DNA of 64,000 nucleotides from Nephrocerus scutellatus (GCA_947095585.1 OX352765.1:25202254-25266253); one strand, 5' to 3'. Positions 44,501-56,999 are shown, counted from the first letter of the stretch. The notes: generated by a model from the sequence alone, not told the origin. A program made the numbers and translations.

Positions 44501-45695
44501 ACCGATCCATTCAAATCAGATCACAGTGGGTTTAATTGTTTTCCTGACTACGGGATCTTCAAATGAAGTGTAACTAAATCAAAAGGCTGTAATTTCGTCA
44601 TTTATGAATATTTTGATTCAACAAATTTCTTGTGGGATGAAACGCCTTCGTTAAGGGACGCAACGCTATCATGCTCGCCAAAGGTGGCTATATCGGACAA
44701 TAACATATTTTATATTAAATTTAACAATGTTTTTAACTTTCTAACACTTCATATGAAGCCCTTTTTAGAAGACTCACCCCTAGGAAGTTTCGTCTTGCAA
44801 GACAGTAAGCGTACTCTATACAGTAAGCGTACGTTCCATGAGAGAATTGTTTAACAGTGTTCGTCGTTGTAGATCAGTTATTGTTCCGATACACCAGGAG
44901 AAGGTTTGAATGCACTTCCACCAGTCAGAATAGATACGGCACGTGCATACATACTTAAGATAATTTCTAACTTTATTTGCGAAGTCGTATAATGCTATGC
45001 TTTAAAAAATTCAACTATGTCTTCTGTTTTCTCTATTTATAAATAATTGAAATATATAAAAAGCAAAAAAACGCATACACTGCATTCCATCGTTACTTTA
45101 ACTGAGTATCAGACAAAAGTGTGTATGCAATTGTTCTCTACTGATTGCCGAGTGCTCTTCACTTTAAAATAAATACTCCATTTTCCACCTCAACACTTCA
45201 TGTGACTCGTTTTCAATGTAAATGGCGCATTTCTATGATCAGATTCAGTGGCACCACATACTCGTCCATTTACCTCTCGCCATTGTATATCACCTTACAA
45301 AGTTAAACAGTCGTTTATATGAACAGCTCTCAACGCATATCGTAACAGCCTCTATCAATTGACTTTGTAATAAGTGGTTTCCGTTTTACAAAGGGAAGAT
45401 TATATCGATTTGCAAAAAGCGAGGTAACACTCGAATGTGCGTGTATTTGGACTAATGGGGTACTTTAGCAAAAAAAAAGGTACAATTGATAAATTCAACC
45501 TTATAAAGCTTTTCGTCGTGATGTTACTTGATATGCACACCAGGCCATCCAAAACTTTTCTTCCTTTCTCTCCTCCAACAAGTAAAACGGAATTGACTGG
45601 CCTGGCAGCTTTTCAACCTAGCTCCGGAGTCCAACCACATACTGACTTATTCATGGCTTGCTAAAAGTCCAGCTTACTGATATTACCCATTTGCT
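44501..45695. other. Mostly non-coding stretch
   Basis: RTE endonuclease scrap at 44895-44935 (-), and a 16-17 bp tandem doubling ACAGTAAGCGTACTCTATAC at 44803-44833. No gene. Confidence 0.4.
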
Positions 45696-45699
45696 GCCG

Positions 45700-45860
45700 C
45701 AGAGCGATAAATTTGTTCCAACCCAACGAGGCCTTGGACTCGAATGGCATCCCAGAAGGTTTCATCAAGTCTGGAGAAATCACACAAAATAAAGTAATTC
45801 ATGAACAAAAAGTGCAAGAATGGGAGGAAGAAATGATGCTACAATATTCCAGAGAGAATA
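45700..45860 (+). pseudogene. Small RTE-like linker/RT scrap
   Basis: Reads FQPNEALDSNGIPEGFIKSG, then HEQKVQEWEEEMML, aligning with the NNK.PG.DGIPAEL...V.VWEEE.MP segment seen at 6100-6040 in the minus-strand copy. About 150 bp. Confidence 0.5.
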
Positions 45861-46074
45861 AGAATAAGAGAATTTATAAAAGGAATGAATTACCGAAAAA
45901 TTCTTTTAAACTCTCTAACATATAAAAACTTCAATTAGTATAATAAATAATTTAAAATTTTGTTTTGTTAACTCTCATTAATATAAAAGTAATTTTTAAG
46001 ACAAAATAAAAATATTTATAAAACAAGTAAATGTAAGAAAACTTATTTTTTCGTTTGGTGATTATATACATTAT

Positions 46075-46570
46075 TTCACGCATCACACGTGCAAAATACA
46101 ACACGCGACACGCGTTACAGCGAGATCTCAGTAATGGCCCATGCGGCTGAGCTGCTTGCAAAATTTCAGATCTCTAGGTCGTGCAAAAGTTGTTTACAAA
46201 AGACCTCAAAGAAGTTGAGAATTCAAATTTCACACGCAAAATTTTACCATGACCATGAATTTTATCACATGCTTAAAATGTTGCATCATACTAAGAAGTG
46301 CACAAAATTTTAGCTCTATAGAAGATGTAAAAGTTGGTTAAAAACACCTCAAAGAAGTCGAAAAAACTCTCGACACGCGTCAAACGCGGGACCTCAGAAA
46401 TTTCGTGCGAAAGTTGATTAAAAAGAACTTTAAAGAAGTCGTGAAAAACTACTTTTACACCCATCACACGCGACACACGTAGCTCGCGACACGTATCACT
46501 TGTGGGATCTCAGAATTGCCCTACAAAACTAAGCTGCACATTTTGCTACTCTCTAAGACGTAACGCCAAA
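46075..46570 (+). repeat. Satellite-like tandem repeat, family S
   Basis: At least three monomers: AAATTTCAGATCTCTAGGTC at 46160, AAAATTTTAGCTCTATAGAA at 46308, and GACCTCAGAAATTTCGTGCG at 46390, each followed by GTTGGTTAAAAA-like and CCTCAAAGAAGTCG-like blocks. Monomer spacing is about 90-150 bp. CACGCGT-rich stretches separate them. Confidence 0.78.
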
Positions 46571-46689
46571 CATTTTTTCGTCGGTTGAGTTTACTTTTCG
46601 AACGGTGCCGGTTTGAACGCACTCATTTGATTACTTTAAGATCATTCATTTGATCATTTTTGTCAAGATTTTGTGAAATGCAGAGGCTT

Positions 46690-47285
46690 AAAAATCACCT
46701 TTCCGGACAAAACGACAATAAACACATAGTCAGAGACTAAATATCTGGGAATCAACATTACCTAGAGGCTCAATTTTAACTCTCACATCGATCAAAAAAT
46801 GAAAAAAGCCAACTACACTCTTCATTTCGCACCCGAGGCGAAACTGAGTGTCCAACAACACCAGGCTGCTCATCTAGAAGCAGATCATCAGGCCAGTGAT
46901 AACCTTTAGCTATCCCATATGGTTCATCGTCTCACCAACAACGAAGAAGAAGATCTCCCTATTATTTGAAAGGAAGGTACATAGGATCTGTACAAAACTT
47001 TGGAGGGTGACAAGCAGCTGCAAGTTTGTGTCGAATACAAGGCTTTACGAAGCAGCAGATCTGCTGCCAGTAACCAACCACTTGTTCCAAATGGCGAAGA
47101 AATTCGTTGACGGCTTGGAAACACATCCAATTCCTGAAAATTGAAATAATCGAGCAAAGTCACCGGAAGATACACTTCAGATGATTTACAGATGCTAAAT
47201 TCAATGACATCTTTAACAATCAAGACGTCTCGTTCTACGAGAAGGCCAGCAACCAACTCTACAGAAGCTTAAGTTCACCCTCCAA
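46690..47285 (+). pseudogene. Decayed jockey-like copy, same family as 59770-62204
   Basis: Matches the last ~600 bp of the open frame of the intact element at about 85-90%: AGGCCAGTGATAACCTTTAG, TATCCCATATGGTTCATCGT, GACATCTTTAACAATCAAGA, and CGAGAAGGCCAGCAACCAAC near the end. Insertions of a few bases and many stops. It ends at the stop-codon region and runs straight into the tail of another element at 47290. Confidence 0.85.
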
Positions 47286-47289
47286 GTGT

Positions 47290-47680
47290 TAAATCTCTCT
47301 AAACAGATTGAATATTGGTGCCATAGTAGGTGTCATTACTGGGGACCGGCATGCATGCAGCTAGGCATGGTGTGTTTTCCAATGACTTCTACAGAACCTG
47401 CATTGACGAGGAGGTAGAGACCATTCTACACCTTCTCTGCACATGGGCAGCTCTTTCTCTAAAACGTAAGCTTCATCTGTGAGCCCTTTTTTACAATAAC
47501 CTAAGTAATTTTTCAAATACTGACATTAGAAGTCTTCTACACTTCTTCGAAGCTCCAACTGGTTCAACAAGAAGGGTGAAAAATCTACTCGATCCATGTG
47601 GTATCACAAGGGACCATCGGTGGTCTAAGTGGGCTGGTATTCTGCCGACAGCCACTCCAACTCTGTCTAACCTAACCTAA
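47290..47680 (+). pseudogene. 3' end of an LOA/R1-like element
   Basis: Reads RHAARHGVFSNDFYRTCIDE, then EVETILHLLCTWAALS (zinc-knuckle box with first Cys changed to Tyr), LLHFFEAPTGSTRR, and 3' untranslated GCCACTCCAACTCTGTCTAA CCTAACCTAATTTTG. The TAACCTAACCTAA tail is a normal 3' end of such elements. Confidence 0.75.
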
Positions 47681-47689
47681 TTTTGAATT

Positions 47690-47885
47690 CGAAGTTTCAT
47701 CTACCTTCTATCTTTCTCTCTTACTAACCTTCAATTTTTCTATCTTACTAACCTCCTATCTTCCTATCATTCTATCTTTCATTCGTACTATCTTCCTATC
47801 ATTCTATATTTCTATCCTTCTTTCTTCCCATCCCTTTATCTTTTGTATTTCTAACCTTCTATTTTTCTAACTATCCATTTATCTT
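47690..47885 (+). repeat. Pyrimidine-rich degenerate CTAT/CTTC tract
   Basis: About 195 bp of repeated TTCTATCTTTC, ACTAACCT, CTTCCTATCATTC units with strong pyrimidine bias on the plus strand. Looks like an expanded element tail or microsatellite. Confidence 0.75.
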
Positions 47886-47909
47886 TCAGTCGAAAATTGC
47901 TCGTTACAA

Positions 47910-48230
47910 TTGAAAAATTGTATAATGAAATTGATTGTCCCCAAATTGTCCGTGACAACGCGCAGATGTGCGGTTCGATCTAATGGGCTCTTATATGGGT
48001 CGCAATGGACTCCAAATCAAAACACAGGATATGGCAAGCAGGATTTTTTACCATCTTCTCGACATGGCTACCACAAATATATTCGTTTTGCTTCAAAGAC
48101 TCAACGCTGAAAAAGAGAGAAATTGTGTAAAAAATCCGACACACACTCGTTTTGTACTAAATGTAATATCCATTAGTGTTTTTCCAAAGCAAAAAATTGT
48201 TTCACAAAGTAGACACGTAGACAAATGATT
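47910..48230 (+). pseudogene. piggyBac-like transposase C-terminal fragment
   Basis: Two frames combine to IDCPQIVRDNAQM, then DLMGSYMGRNGLQIKTQDMA, SRIFYHLLDMATTNIFVLLQ and RLNAEKE. This is the conserved segment after the catalytic centre of PGBD4/piggyBac transposases (V.L.DS..GRYRI...K.W..RIFYHLLD). The catalytic acids lie upstream and are not present. A frameshift joins the two parts at about 47967. Confidence 0.8.
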
Positions 48231-48239
48231 CATTGTCTG

Positions 48240-50690
48240 ATAGTATTTACCTCGATGTCAGTGGTTAAAGGGTTTAATAAAAGAGGTAGAGGACTTTATT
48301 CCGTATAATTCGACTTCTTGATAAATATGTGTATTTCCACTCTTTTTATAGTACTACTGGTTGCTCCCTAGTCTTAAATAGTCACTAATTTGGTTGGAAA
48401 AGAAAAATCCTTAGACTAAGCTACGATTATCAGTACTTTTAATTTAATATTGGAGATATGCATACGCTAACTTCTTGTCGTTCTATGTGGATCCGCGATA
48501 CAAGACCACCCTACAATAGTACCATACTAGTAAGTAAAAATCTATAAATGTTAAAAATTAAAACATGCCTGTATTTTCCCGCCCCTCTCCTTCTTTTAAC
48601 GCTCACGTCCTTTAAAGGACAAATTTAGTTAAGCGGCGGAATTTATTGAATAAAAGTAAATCTGTGTTCGGAATATTAAAATATAAGAAATACCCTATTG
48701 CTCACAAAAAGTAAAACGTGAGTTCTCTTGTTTCTTGAATTTATCGGATTTATTTTATCCGTAAATTCTTCCACGGTGTGGCTCCGTCCTTAGCAAACGC
48801 GACGAATTATCGATTTGAATTAATCGCCCTTTAGACAGCTACGATTCTTATTGAATTTCCGTTTTTTTTTTTTGCATAAATCTTTTTGGAAATTAATTTC
48901 GAGGGGGCAGTATATTGACACAACCTTGACTTTGAATCGCTACAAATCGGATTATGGACGGAAATATTGCACCGGGTGAGATGTTCTCTGAACCTTTTGG
49001 GCTATGTGTTAGAAAGTAAATGTCGTACAAGTAAAATTGCTATAGGTATATAAGTTAGTAGAGTTTACTAAAACTTTTAAAATAATTCGATTGAATTATG
49101 TCAGTAACATGGAGTACCTTTTCGGTCAACAAAACTCAAACAGTGATCAAAATATTAAAAAAGTTCATCCAAGTCCAAAGTCGCGACGTGTTATTTTAGT
49201 ATTGTTGTGATATTTATTGTTATTGTTTAATAAACAACAAAGCAACTTAATATGGACTGTCGCGTACACGCACGTACCAATAAAAAGAAAAACTGACACG
49301 ACAACTCCTACAGTGTATTCCAAACTATCAAAGGATCTTCTGTGTTTATCTACTTTTCGTTGTTATTTACTATGAAAGTGACTTTAGTTAGCCTTCTCCC
49401 AACTACCACATTTATTTAATGTTCAAGAGGACTTAAAAAACTTTTGAAAACATTGAAGCAGGTATTAAAGTTTCTTCTTAAGGAGTTTTGTAAACAGTTT
49501 CTTTCGCTCGTTTAAGGATCATCCCGCACATAGGAAGAACACAAGGCTTACACTCAAAGAGGAGTGGAAGGTCAGAACAACGTTGCTGCAAAACCGGCAG
49601 TAGTACCATACTGCATTTACGATGCGGTTATCCTTGTAAAAAGTTTGTAAAATATTTTAAAACAATTCGCAATTCGAGTGAGTCGCGAATTTTCAAGCGA
49701 TTCCTTGGAAGGATAATCATAAATTGCCTATTATATAAATCACTGTTAGTCATGCATACAAATATTAATAGAAAATGGGTCAGCAAGACGCCGTACTGAT
49801 ATTCGTTGTGGAGTTGTCAACTATTCCCGGAATACAAGCTGTAGTCGCATAAATAACAATTCCTTAATCACTTTTTGACAACTTTTAGCATGAATCGATA
49901 GAGGAAGCGCAACAGAAATTAAATAATTTCGTTTGGCAAAATTCCCAATTGCGACAAAGGATATAGGGACAGAGCAACATAACAAACGGAAAAGGCTCAA
50001 GTTGTCTTAACCTCTGACCCGTCTTGATGCCAATACTATGAAACGTACGTTCAGCGAGCGAAATCAGAGAACAGCGCACACCAGACGCGAATCAATGTCG
50101 ACAAAACTTTTATTGGATAAGTTTGTTTGGGTGAAAGTTGAGAACTTCCCGATGCTTTTCCATTCGATTACGATTTTTTCCCCGCCGTTTGCCTTTTTTT
50201 GTCTATTTGAACTTTAGCTAAGGCTACGATATTGCATGAATGTATGTATGCACTTCAGAAGCCGGACTGCAGAAAGTTTTCCTTTACCTGTACACAATGA
50301 AGAAGATTCTCTTTTATCCTGAATGCCATCTACGTACTTGTTATCAATTTATCAATGCTCGTAAGTACCTTGACTTGAAGACGTTCGAAAGTTCCCAACA
50401 AGATTAGTCCACTCGTTGGCTAATTTGTTGACAAGACAACAAATTGCGTTGAGTTTTAAAACTTTTTAACTTACCACTAAAATGTAAGTTAGTTTTTACT
50501 GACCTGTAAGTCAGTTATTACTGACCGACAATATAACCCATCACCTTAATGATTATGATTTATTTTTATAATTTGTTAAAAGAAGAAAGGGGGAAAAGGA
50601 GAAAAGATTACGGATACGTTTGCACCAGAAGTCTGCTAATTCTTGCATTGTAGAATTAAATTATTTATCAGACTAAAGTCTGCGTCATAA
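48240..50690. other. Long non-coding stretch
   Basis: 2.4 kb without recognised gene or element. A 22 bp unit is doubled at 50484-50527. Confidence 0.45.
50484..50527 (+). repeat. 22 bp unit in two tandem copies
   Basis: GTAAGTTAGTTTTTACTGAC, CT, then GTAAGTCAGTTATTACTGAC, CG: two copies differing at three positions. Confidence 0.7.
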
Positions 50691-50779
50691 GACCTGGATC
50701 TTCTCGCAAATACACACTTCCCCACCAGCAGTTACCAATGCGTAGATAATTTCAAGAGTTGCATGCTGAGCATCCGGTC

Positions 50780-52440
50780 TCTCGCGAGGTAGTAGATAAC
50801 ATCATAACCCGGGAAAAGGTTTCCTGGGCTTTAAGAAGTTTTTCGGCCTATAAGTCTCTTGGCCTTTATGGAATACAACCTTTATGCTACACAACACACT
50901 GGAGTTGTCGAGTTCCTGCTAATGAAGATTTTTAGAAGCTGTCTATTACTCAATTATGTTTCCCGAACCTGGAGAGGAGTTTCGGGTGGTTTTCATACCC
51001 AAAGCAGGCAGAAGAGGCAATAAATCAGCAAAGGATATTAGGCCTCTAAGTCTCTCATCGTTCTTGCTAAAGGCTCTGGAGCGAATTCTAGATCATCATA
51101 TCAGGCAATGATTTGAAGTCACACAAGCACCGAGCTCTCAACACGCATACCTCAAGGGCAGATCCATGGAAACCGCCCTCCACGAAGTAGTGCGTATGAT
51201 TGAGCACACGATTAACTACAAGCAGTTTACGCTAGCCGCCTTTTTAGATTTAGAAAGGGCCTTCAACAACGTTCACATCGAGTTCATTAAGGAAGCTCTG
51301 ACACAGTAAGGAGTGGAATCCTTCCTTACTCAATGGATCATATCCATGCTCGGCAGCAGTATTATACGTTCCAACTTTTGCAGCTTTGGCAGCTGTAACA
51401 TTACCAAACGAGCCGACAGAGGCACCACCCTTGGAGGGCTCATCGGCACCGGCCTTTATCCTTCCAAAACTTCCAATGAAAAAAGTCCCAGCTTTACCCC
51501 CAGCGCCAAATTTCTCGGAGTAAGAGCGGACAAATTGGATATGAAGCTTAGCTGTTAGACTAACATAGAGAACAGGGCTAAGAAAGCGTGCGTGGCCCTC
51601 TACGCCAGCAGCAAAACCATAGGCAGGAAATGGGGACTTCAACCAAAGATGGCTCTCTGGCTGTACACAGCTGTTGTACGGCCAATTCTAATCAGAAGGG
51701 TTGGTATATGTGTTGATAGCCATTTTGCCATAAGGGCAATTTGTGCGACCACAATAAACTCGAAACTCGTACAACAGTGCGAAGAAGAATTGGCATCGAT
51801 CAGCCATTTCCATCACCATAGTATGGGTGCCGGGGCACAGTAATAATGAGAGAGCGGACAAATTGGCTAAGATGAGTGTCGCTATTGACACCTGCTCTGT
51901 GGAGAGGGTTAGCTGTCCAATATGCTCAGTCAAGGAACAAACTCCACCCTTTTTTAATACTGAGTCACAGCTCAGGTGGAGCAGTCTGTTGAACTGCGCT
52001 ATAAGATTGATGTGGCCATCGTACAGCAAAAGGAAAACCCGGAAGGATATTGCCAAAGTTGTGGCTATCAGCACGGGCCACTGGCCAGGGGTCACCCATG
52101 CTACTAAGTTTGGTATATAGCACAACAACTTCTGCTGAAGTTGCAAAGATAAATATGAGAAACAAACTCTCACACACTTCCTCTGCCAGCAGATGTCCGG
52201 CCCTAGCAGGGTCAAGACTCCGCAGTTTAGGTAAACCATTTTTTCACGACCTTAAAGAGCTCTCAGATTACAGGGTCATCGAGTTGTTCTTGTACCTGAA
52301 TTCTACAGGATGGATTTAAACCACTTAAATATCCATGCTAGGCCCCTCGAGATTTGTGGCACCAAAATGGCGCACACTAGCGCTAATTGAAGACCTCGCA
52401 AGCACAGCGGGGTCCACCGCTCTACCTACCTACCTAAAAT
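50780..52440 (+). pseudogene. RNase H-type (LOA/R1-like) retrotransposon relic, RT to 3' end
   Basis: Phrases: SWALRSFSAYKSLGLYGIQP (50825), IPKAGRRGNKSAKDIRPLSL, SSFLLKALERILDHHIRQ, AYLKGRSMETALHEVVRMIE, TLAAFLDLERAFNNVHIEFI (51225), then a deletion of the catalytic YADD region, SFTPSAKFLGVRADKLDMKL, KTIGRKWGLQPKMALWLYTA, VVRPILI, and directly RRVGICVDSHFAIRAI, an RNase H box joined after loss of intervening sequence. The HTG-type box is VPGHSNNERADKLAKM (51827). The end is CTACCTACCTACCT at 52420. The 183-codon minus-strand frame here is its antisense shadow. Confidence 0.88.
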
Positions 52441-52444
52441 ATTG

Positions 52445-52980
52445 TTGAAAAAAGATCGGACAAGAATGTGTCGAGACGCACAGCCCTTGGTTTGAAGTAA
52501 AACAACTATGTCAACGAGTCGCTTTTATTGTAATGAATGTGTGAATGTGTAATGGAACGCAGGATATACTATTAGAGGGCAAAGTCGGGGTCCATAGACT
52601 CAATCTGACCCTCGAGCCCTATATTAACATCTAGTTTTTGTCGAAAAGACTCCAGGCAATATTTATATAGTAGTGCTTGTACAGCGGCTGGTTTACCATG
52701 CAGCGCAGCCAAGACTTATCACCGACTTGCGTATGAAACAGCTTTGATAATTGAATTTGTGAATAATTTTCTTTTTTATGTTGACATTGAAAACAAAGTC
52801 GTCGTCTATCCGCCTCGGTAGTTGCGGCACCATTTTGTTCACATCGACTGGTATGTTGATCACCATAATTACCTTCGTTTAGCGTAGACGACAAATTTGC
52901 ATAAATAGTAAGCCCGCCGAATTCAAACGAACCCGAAAATCCGCTATATTTTCGACGGGGAATTTAGTTGAGCGCCTTCT
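52445..52980. other. Spacer with unassigned minus-strand frame
   Basis: A minus-strand frame (52894-52631) has CFQCQHKKEN, but no known domain. Nothing else seen. Confidence 0.35.
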
Positions 52981-52984
52981 ATAA

Positions 52985-53289
52985 ATTTCTGTCTAACCAT
53001 CAAGACCATCACCAAACGGATTTGTTTCAAATACCGTTTTGAAGCGTTCATCCGCTGCACTCCAATGGTTCTGCATCACTTCACTTCGATTGATATCCCT
53101 CAGTTCGGAGACGTCTTCGACAGGTCTTCCCTCGATATGTCCATTGGTATAGTTACAACAGTGGTAGACTTGCTCACGGAGTCGGTGTCGTTTTCTGAGC
53201 GTGCCGTGACATCTTTGCGACGATTCCGAAACAGTCTCGCTCGCTCGCTCGGCTACGGATATTGTGGTACCTGTCCGTAGCCCATACAT
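52985..53289 (-). pseudogene. Helitron-type protein N-terminal fragment
   Basis: Frame from 53289: AERASETVSESSQRCHG, LRKRHRLREQVYHCCN, PVEDVSELRDINRSEVMQNH, AADERFKTVFETNPFGDG. This order (ERASETxSESxxRR repeats, HIEGRP, RDxNRSEV, W.AA.ERF...F..NPFG) is what precedes the C.VCDRLW motif in arthropod Helitron helicase-like proteins. The CDV motif is lost at the end (GLDG then stop). The class is from memory of the family, so moderate. Confidence 0.5.
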
Positions 53290-54295
53290 AACCTCCTATT
53301 TGCAACTATTGGCGTGATTTATACTTTCAGTACATGGGGTGAAGATAACATATTGTATATTTACTTTTATAGAGGCTTACTTCAAATTTTCCAGGCAAAA
53401 CGATATATTTTTCATCATGTACTCCATGTCTCGATTTTAAAGACGTTTCACATCAAAAAACACCAAGTAATACTCATGAACATCATTGGATGATGCTACT
53501 TCACAAAATTGGCTGATTTAATGCATGATTTTCACAGAATCCTAGTCAATCACATCGCGTAACGACATCATTCCTTGCACACATAACCGCAAAGTAATCA
53601 AATTAAGCAATTCACTCCTTCTACCACAAAGATAAGCTCAGCGGCTTAACCATCCCAGCAGGATACTCTAATCATATATGGTAGGAAATCACATTTTACA
53701 TGGTTGTCACTTTCAGTGTATTATGTATCCTCGCATACTCCTATTAAGAAGTGGATCTGTTGCACACTGTGAAGGACTTTTTGTTAAATTCAGCGTTAAA
53801 TTGCATTACGACCGACAGCTGTTTGTCACCAAAAAGATAAGGGAATTAAATTTGACTTTGTCATCGCCCATGTTCTATGTCTACATGATATGGAATGAGC
53901 ACATACGAATTCACGGATTAAATTACATGCGAGATGACGAAGAGTGTTTTTGTGTGCCTTTAAGACAGTTATGATTTATTCCAATCGAAAATCTAGGACC
54001 AAAAAAGTTGTCATTTTATAAAAAATCCAATATCTAAAAGTTTTTTAAAAAACTACTGACTTACTGATTTGCTATATAGGGTGTATAAGAGTGCGAGACA
54101 AATACTTAAAGAGGTGACTCCTGTTAATTAAGGACAAAAAATCGTATGGGAAATGGGGCTTATTTTCATCCAACGTGACCAGAAAACCCCAGTTTTAACA
54201 TAACATCGCCGTTTTAGTTATCAAAACATCCAGCTAAAAGGCTGAAATTGATCTTAAAATCAAACAGTTATGGTCGGTTTTACAGTCAAAGTTTA
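53290..54295. other. Non-coding stretch
   Basis: No gene; one 98-codon plus-strand frame at 53678 lacks any domain. Confidence 0.4.
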
Positions 54296-54299
54296 CACT

Positions 54300-55080
54300 C
54301 TCTCTTCCTTCCTTTACTCCAGGAGGGAGAATAGGGCTTCTACAAATGCCCGCCAACGAACTCGATTTACCATCTGAGGTTTCAAAAGATGCCACTCAGT
54401 CCCCTGAGATCTTTCTCCCAGTTATGTTGTCCTTTTCCTTATCCTAGTAGGACGACTTGTTTCGTGATATCGTCTGCTGGTTTACTCAAAAAATGACCAA
54501 TCCAGTTCCATTTCCGTCATCTGTTGGTGACCGCGATTGCTTTCTATCCACATATCTTGATTGGTGACAGTGTCCGGCCATCTTATTCCTAGTATTCGCC
54601 TTAAACACTAGTTGACAAAGACTTGGAGGAGTATCTCAATTTATTCTGTAACTTTCCAAGTTTCGCAGTCATACAAGAGTACTGAGAGAACATTAGATCT
54701 GAAGATCGTTATCTTCAGGTTCCGGGAGATTTGTGAGGAATTCCAGATATTATTAAGCATACAATAGAAGTGTCGCGCCTTGTTTACATGAGAGCACGGA
54801 TCCGCCGGGCACATCCGCCCTTTAGATGGAAAAACGCACACCAGACTATGGGAAAATAGATGCCTTTTGTAGTCGCCAAGCATGGGTTACAGATACAGTC
54901 GCTACTTGCTACTGCCGTTGGCCTTTTAGGATAGGCGCCTCCGCCACAAGTCTTTCATGCCGTTGATCGTCATGCAGAATTCATCCGCCTTTATGCCAGT
55001 TTTTGGTTCTCCCCGGGTAATTGATTTTCCCGTTCTTGAATTCCCCATATCTGTGGGCATTCCTATATCCACCAGCTAGA
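54300..55080 (-). pseudogene. RTE relic, second lineage, C-terminal part
   Basis: Minus strand from ~54780: KARHFYCMLNNIWNSSQISR, NLKITIFRSNVLSVLLYDCE, TWKVTE, then after a stop NKMAGHCHQSRYVDRKQSRS-like. This matches the thumb and C-terminus (K.F.SNV.SVLLYGCETWK) of a different RTE lineage from 4812. Upstream 54880-55080 belongs to the same relic in other frames. Confidence 0.7.
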
Positions 55081-55084
55081 GATG

Positions 55085-56990
55085 CGCTCGATGGAGGAAC
55101 TAGCAATCCCACATATAATATCATATCATTCGTGTAAATTTTAGGTGGTGATTAATTTTGTGATAACTACAGAAAAAATCAGTTCCCACCGATGTTTTTA
55201 TTGCTATCCTGCAAGTGTGAAATTTTTCATTGTCTTCTAATTTGCATAATTACCGTTCATCACATCTGAGGCACCGCAAAAGGTACTTACCCGACGAAAA
55301 CGCTACAGGCGTGCAATTTAAATTATGCAAAAGAAATGAGTTTTTCTTTTCTTTTATTTTATTTAGCTCCTTAGATAATGGAAACCTTTATAGACTCATC
55401 CCAGCAAACGACGAGTAAATGACGCGAGTCGTGTGTTTATATTTTATGTGCGTTCAATTGTACGCAAAGCGACTACAAGAAAAACAATAAACAGAAGCCG
55501 GTGTGGTGTGTGGGTTGCAAGGACATCAACAAACAAACCCTTCAGCCCTCCCACAAAAATTATCCTGGCGTCATCTCTTGTGGATTTCCTTCCAGACTTT
55601 CTATCTCTCTATATCATTACATGGAAACGAAAAAAGGTTTTAGTGCGGTGGTGTTCTTTCGTGACTCATCTTCTTCGTGGCTATTAGGCGTTTGTAAAGA
55701 TTTTCACGTCTGAATGCGTTGCATTGATTGGGCTCTTTGCACGTTCGTATTCGCCAGACGAAAGCCAATCAGCAGCACTTTACAGCCGTGACGTGTATAG
55801 GACTACCTGAAGGGTACTCATCCCACTTAATATGTTGTTTTCATTAAAAATCCGTAAAAGTTTCTTAAACTCGGTTATATTTTAAAGGAAATCATTACCG
55901 CTTGTCATACTTACACTTAAGATCAGGAACTTACCAACAGATGGATATCTCTGTTGTATCTGTTACGGGGTTTTATATTACCCCAAGCAACAGGCAAGCG
56001 TTTTGTTGTTCTAAAAACCCCTAAATATATTTCTTACTCATTTTCGCATTTCGCTAATATAAAGCTGCTTAGCTCAATGCTTAACATTAGCGAATGCAAG
56101 TGAGTTACATTGGCCGAAAGGGTATCGATATCGTCACAGTAAACTTAAATCTCATAAAGCCCAATTGGGAATAGAATTGACAAAGCGGCAGAACAAACAA
56201 CGATCTGATATTATGGCACTGAAACAGTGAAAACCAACGAACCCCACCTACAAGCATACAAGCAAACGGAAACTGGATTTCCACAGAACGAGTCCTGGTA
56301 CATACTCCTACTCATACTCCCACTCATACTCCTACTCATACTCGTACATCAGTCAGCAGCATTGCAAACGTATAAATCCCATTTGGAACCATGAAAAATG
56401 TTTCATAAGAAAATCGTTGCACGCGATGCTTTTTATTTGCTTTGCTCAGGATTTTGAATAAAAAACATGAATTTGCACTTTCATGTGAGTTTTAAAAGAG
56501 GATTTGATTTTTTGTGATATGCGTTTGTCTGTGTGTTCGCTTTCCCTACCGTTCTTGTAAGTATAGTAAGTGATGCCTGATGCCGCTGTGTCGCATCTTT
56601 AGTTGTTTATTTGATTTGAATCCAATGTGCAAATGTGATGAACTGTCAGGAGATTAATGCTGAATAATTTAAAGGTCCGTCCGGATTTTGATTTTAGACA
56701 TCAAGTCTAATAAGCCATCTGTCTCACATTACAAACACTTATTCTAAACAATAACTTCTTCATTGTTGAGTTACTTAGTGGAATTCTAATATTTCTTTAA
56801 CTATTACAACAAGGATGTACAAATATGAAAAATGTGTCTTTCGATTATGAAGAGCAAAATATATCGATTAAATGTTTAAAAAATTATGTGTTTAGCAAAC
56901 TTCATCCACAGGAAAACAATTTTTTAATTATGTAATATCTTGCCATCTAACGTTACTTTAAGAGGCTGGCCTGTGTTTTAATTACAGGGG
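55085..56990. other. Non-coding stretch with a 12 bp minisatellite
   Basis: No gene recognised. A minisatellite with unit ACTCCTACTCAT lies at 56300-56345. Confidence 0.4.
56300..56345 (+). repeat. 12 bp minisatellite ACTCCTACTCAT
   Basis: About four imperfect copies (ACTCCTACTCATACTCCCAC). Confidence 0.85.
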
Positions 56991-56999
56991 CAATGAGAA

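Noticed and set aside
47650..47685. Telomeric repeat TAACCTAACCTAA
   Set aside because: Two units only, at the 3' end of a LINE; such tails are common for these elements and flies lack TTAGG telomeres.
51688..52239. 183-codon minus-strand ORF
   Set aside because: Antisense of the RNase H/C-terminal region of the 50780-52440 relic.
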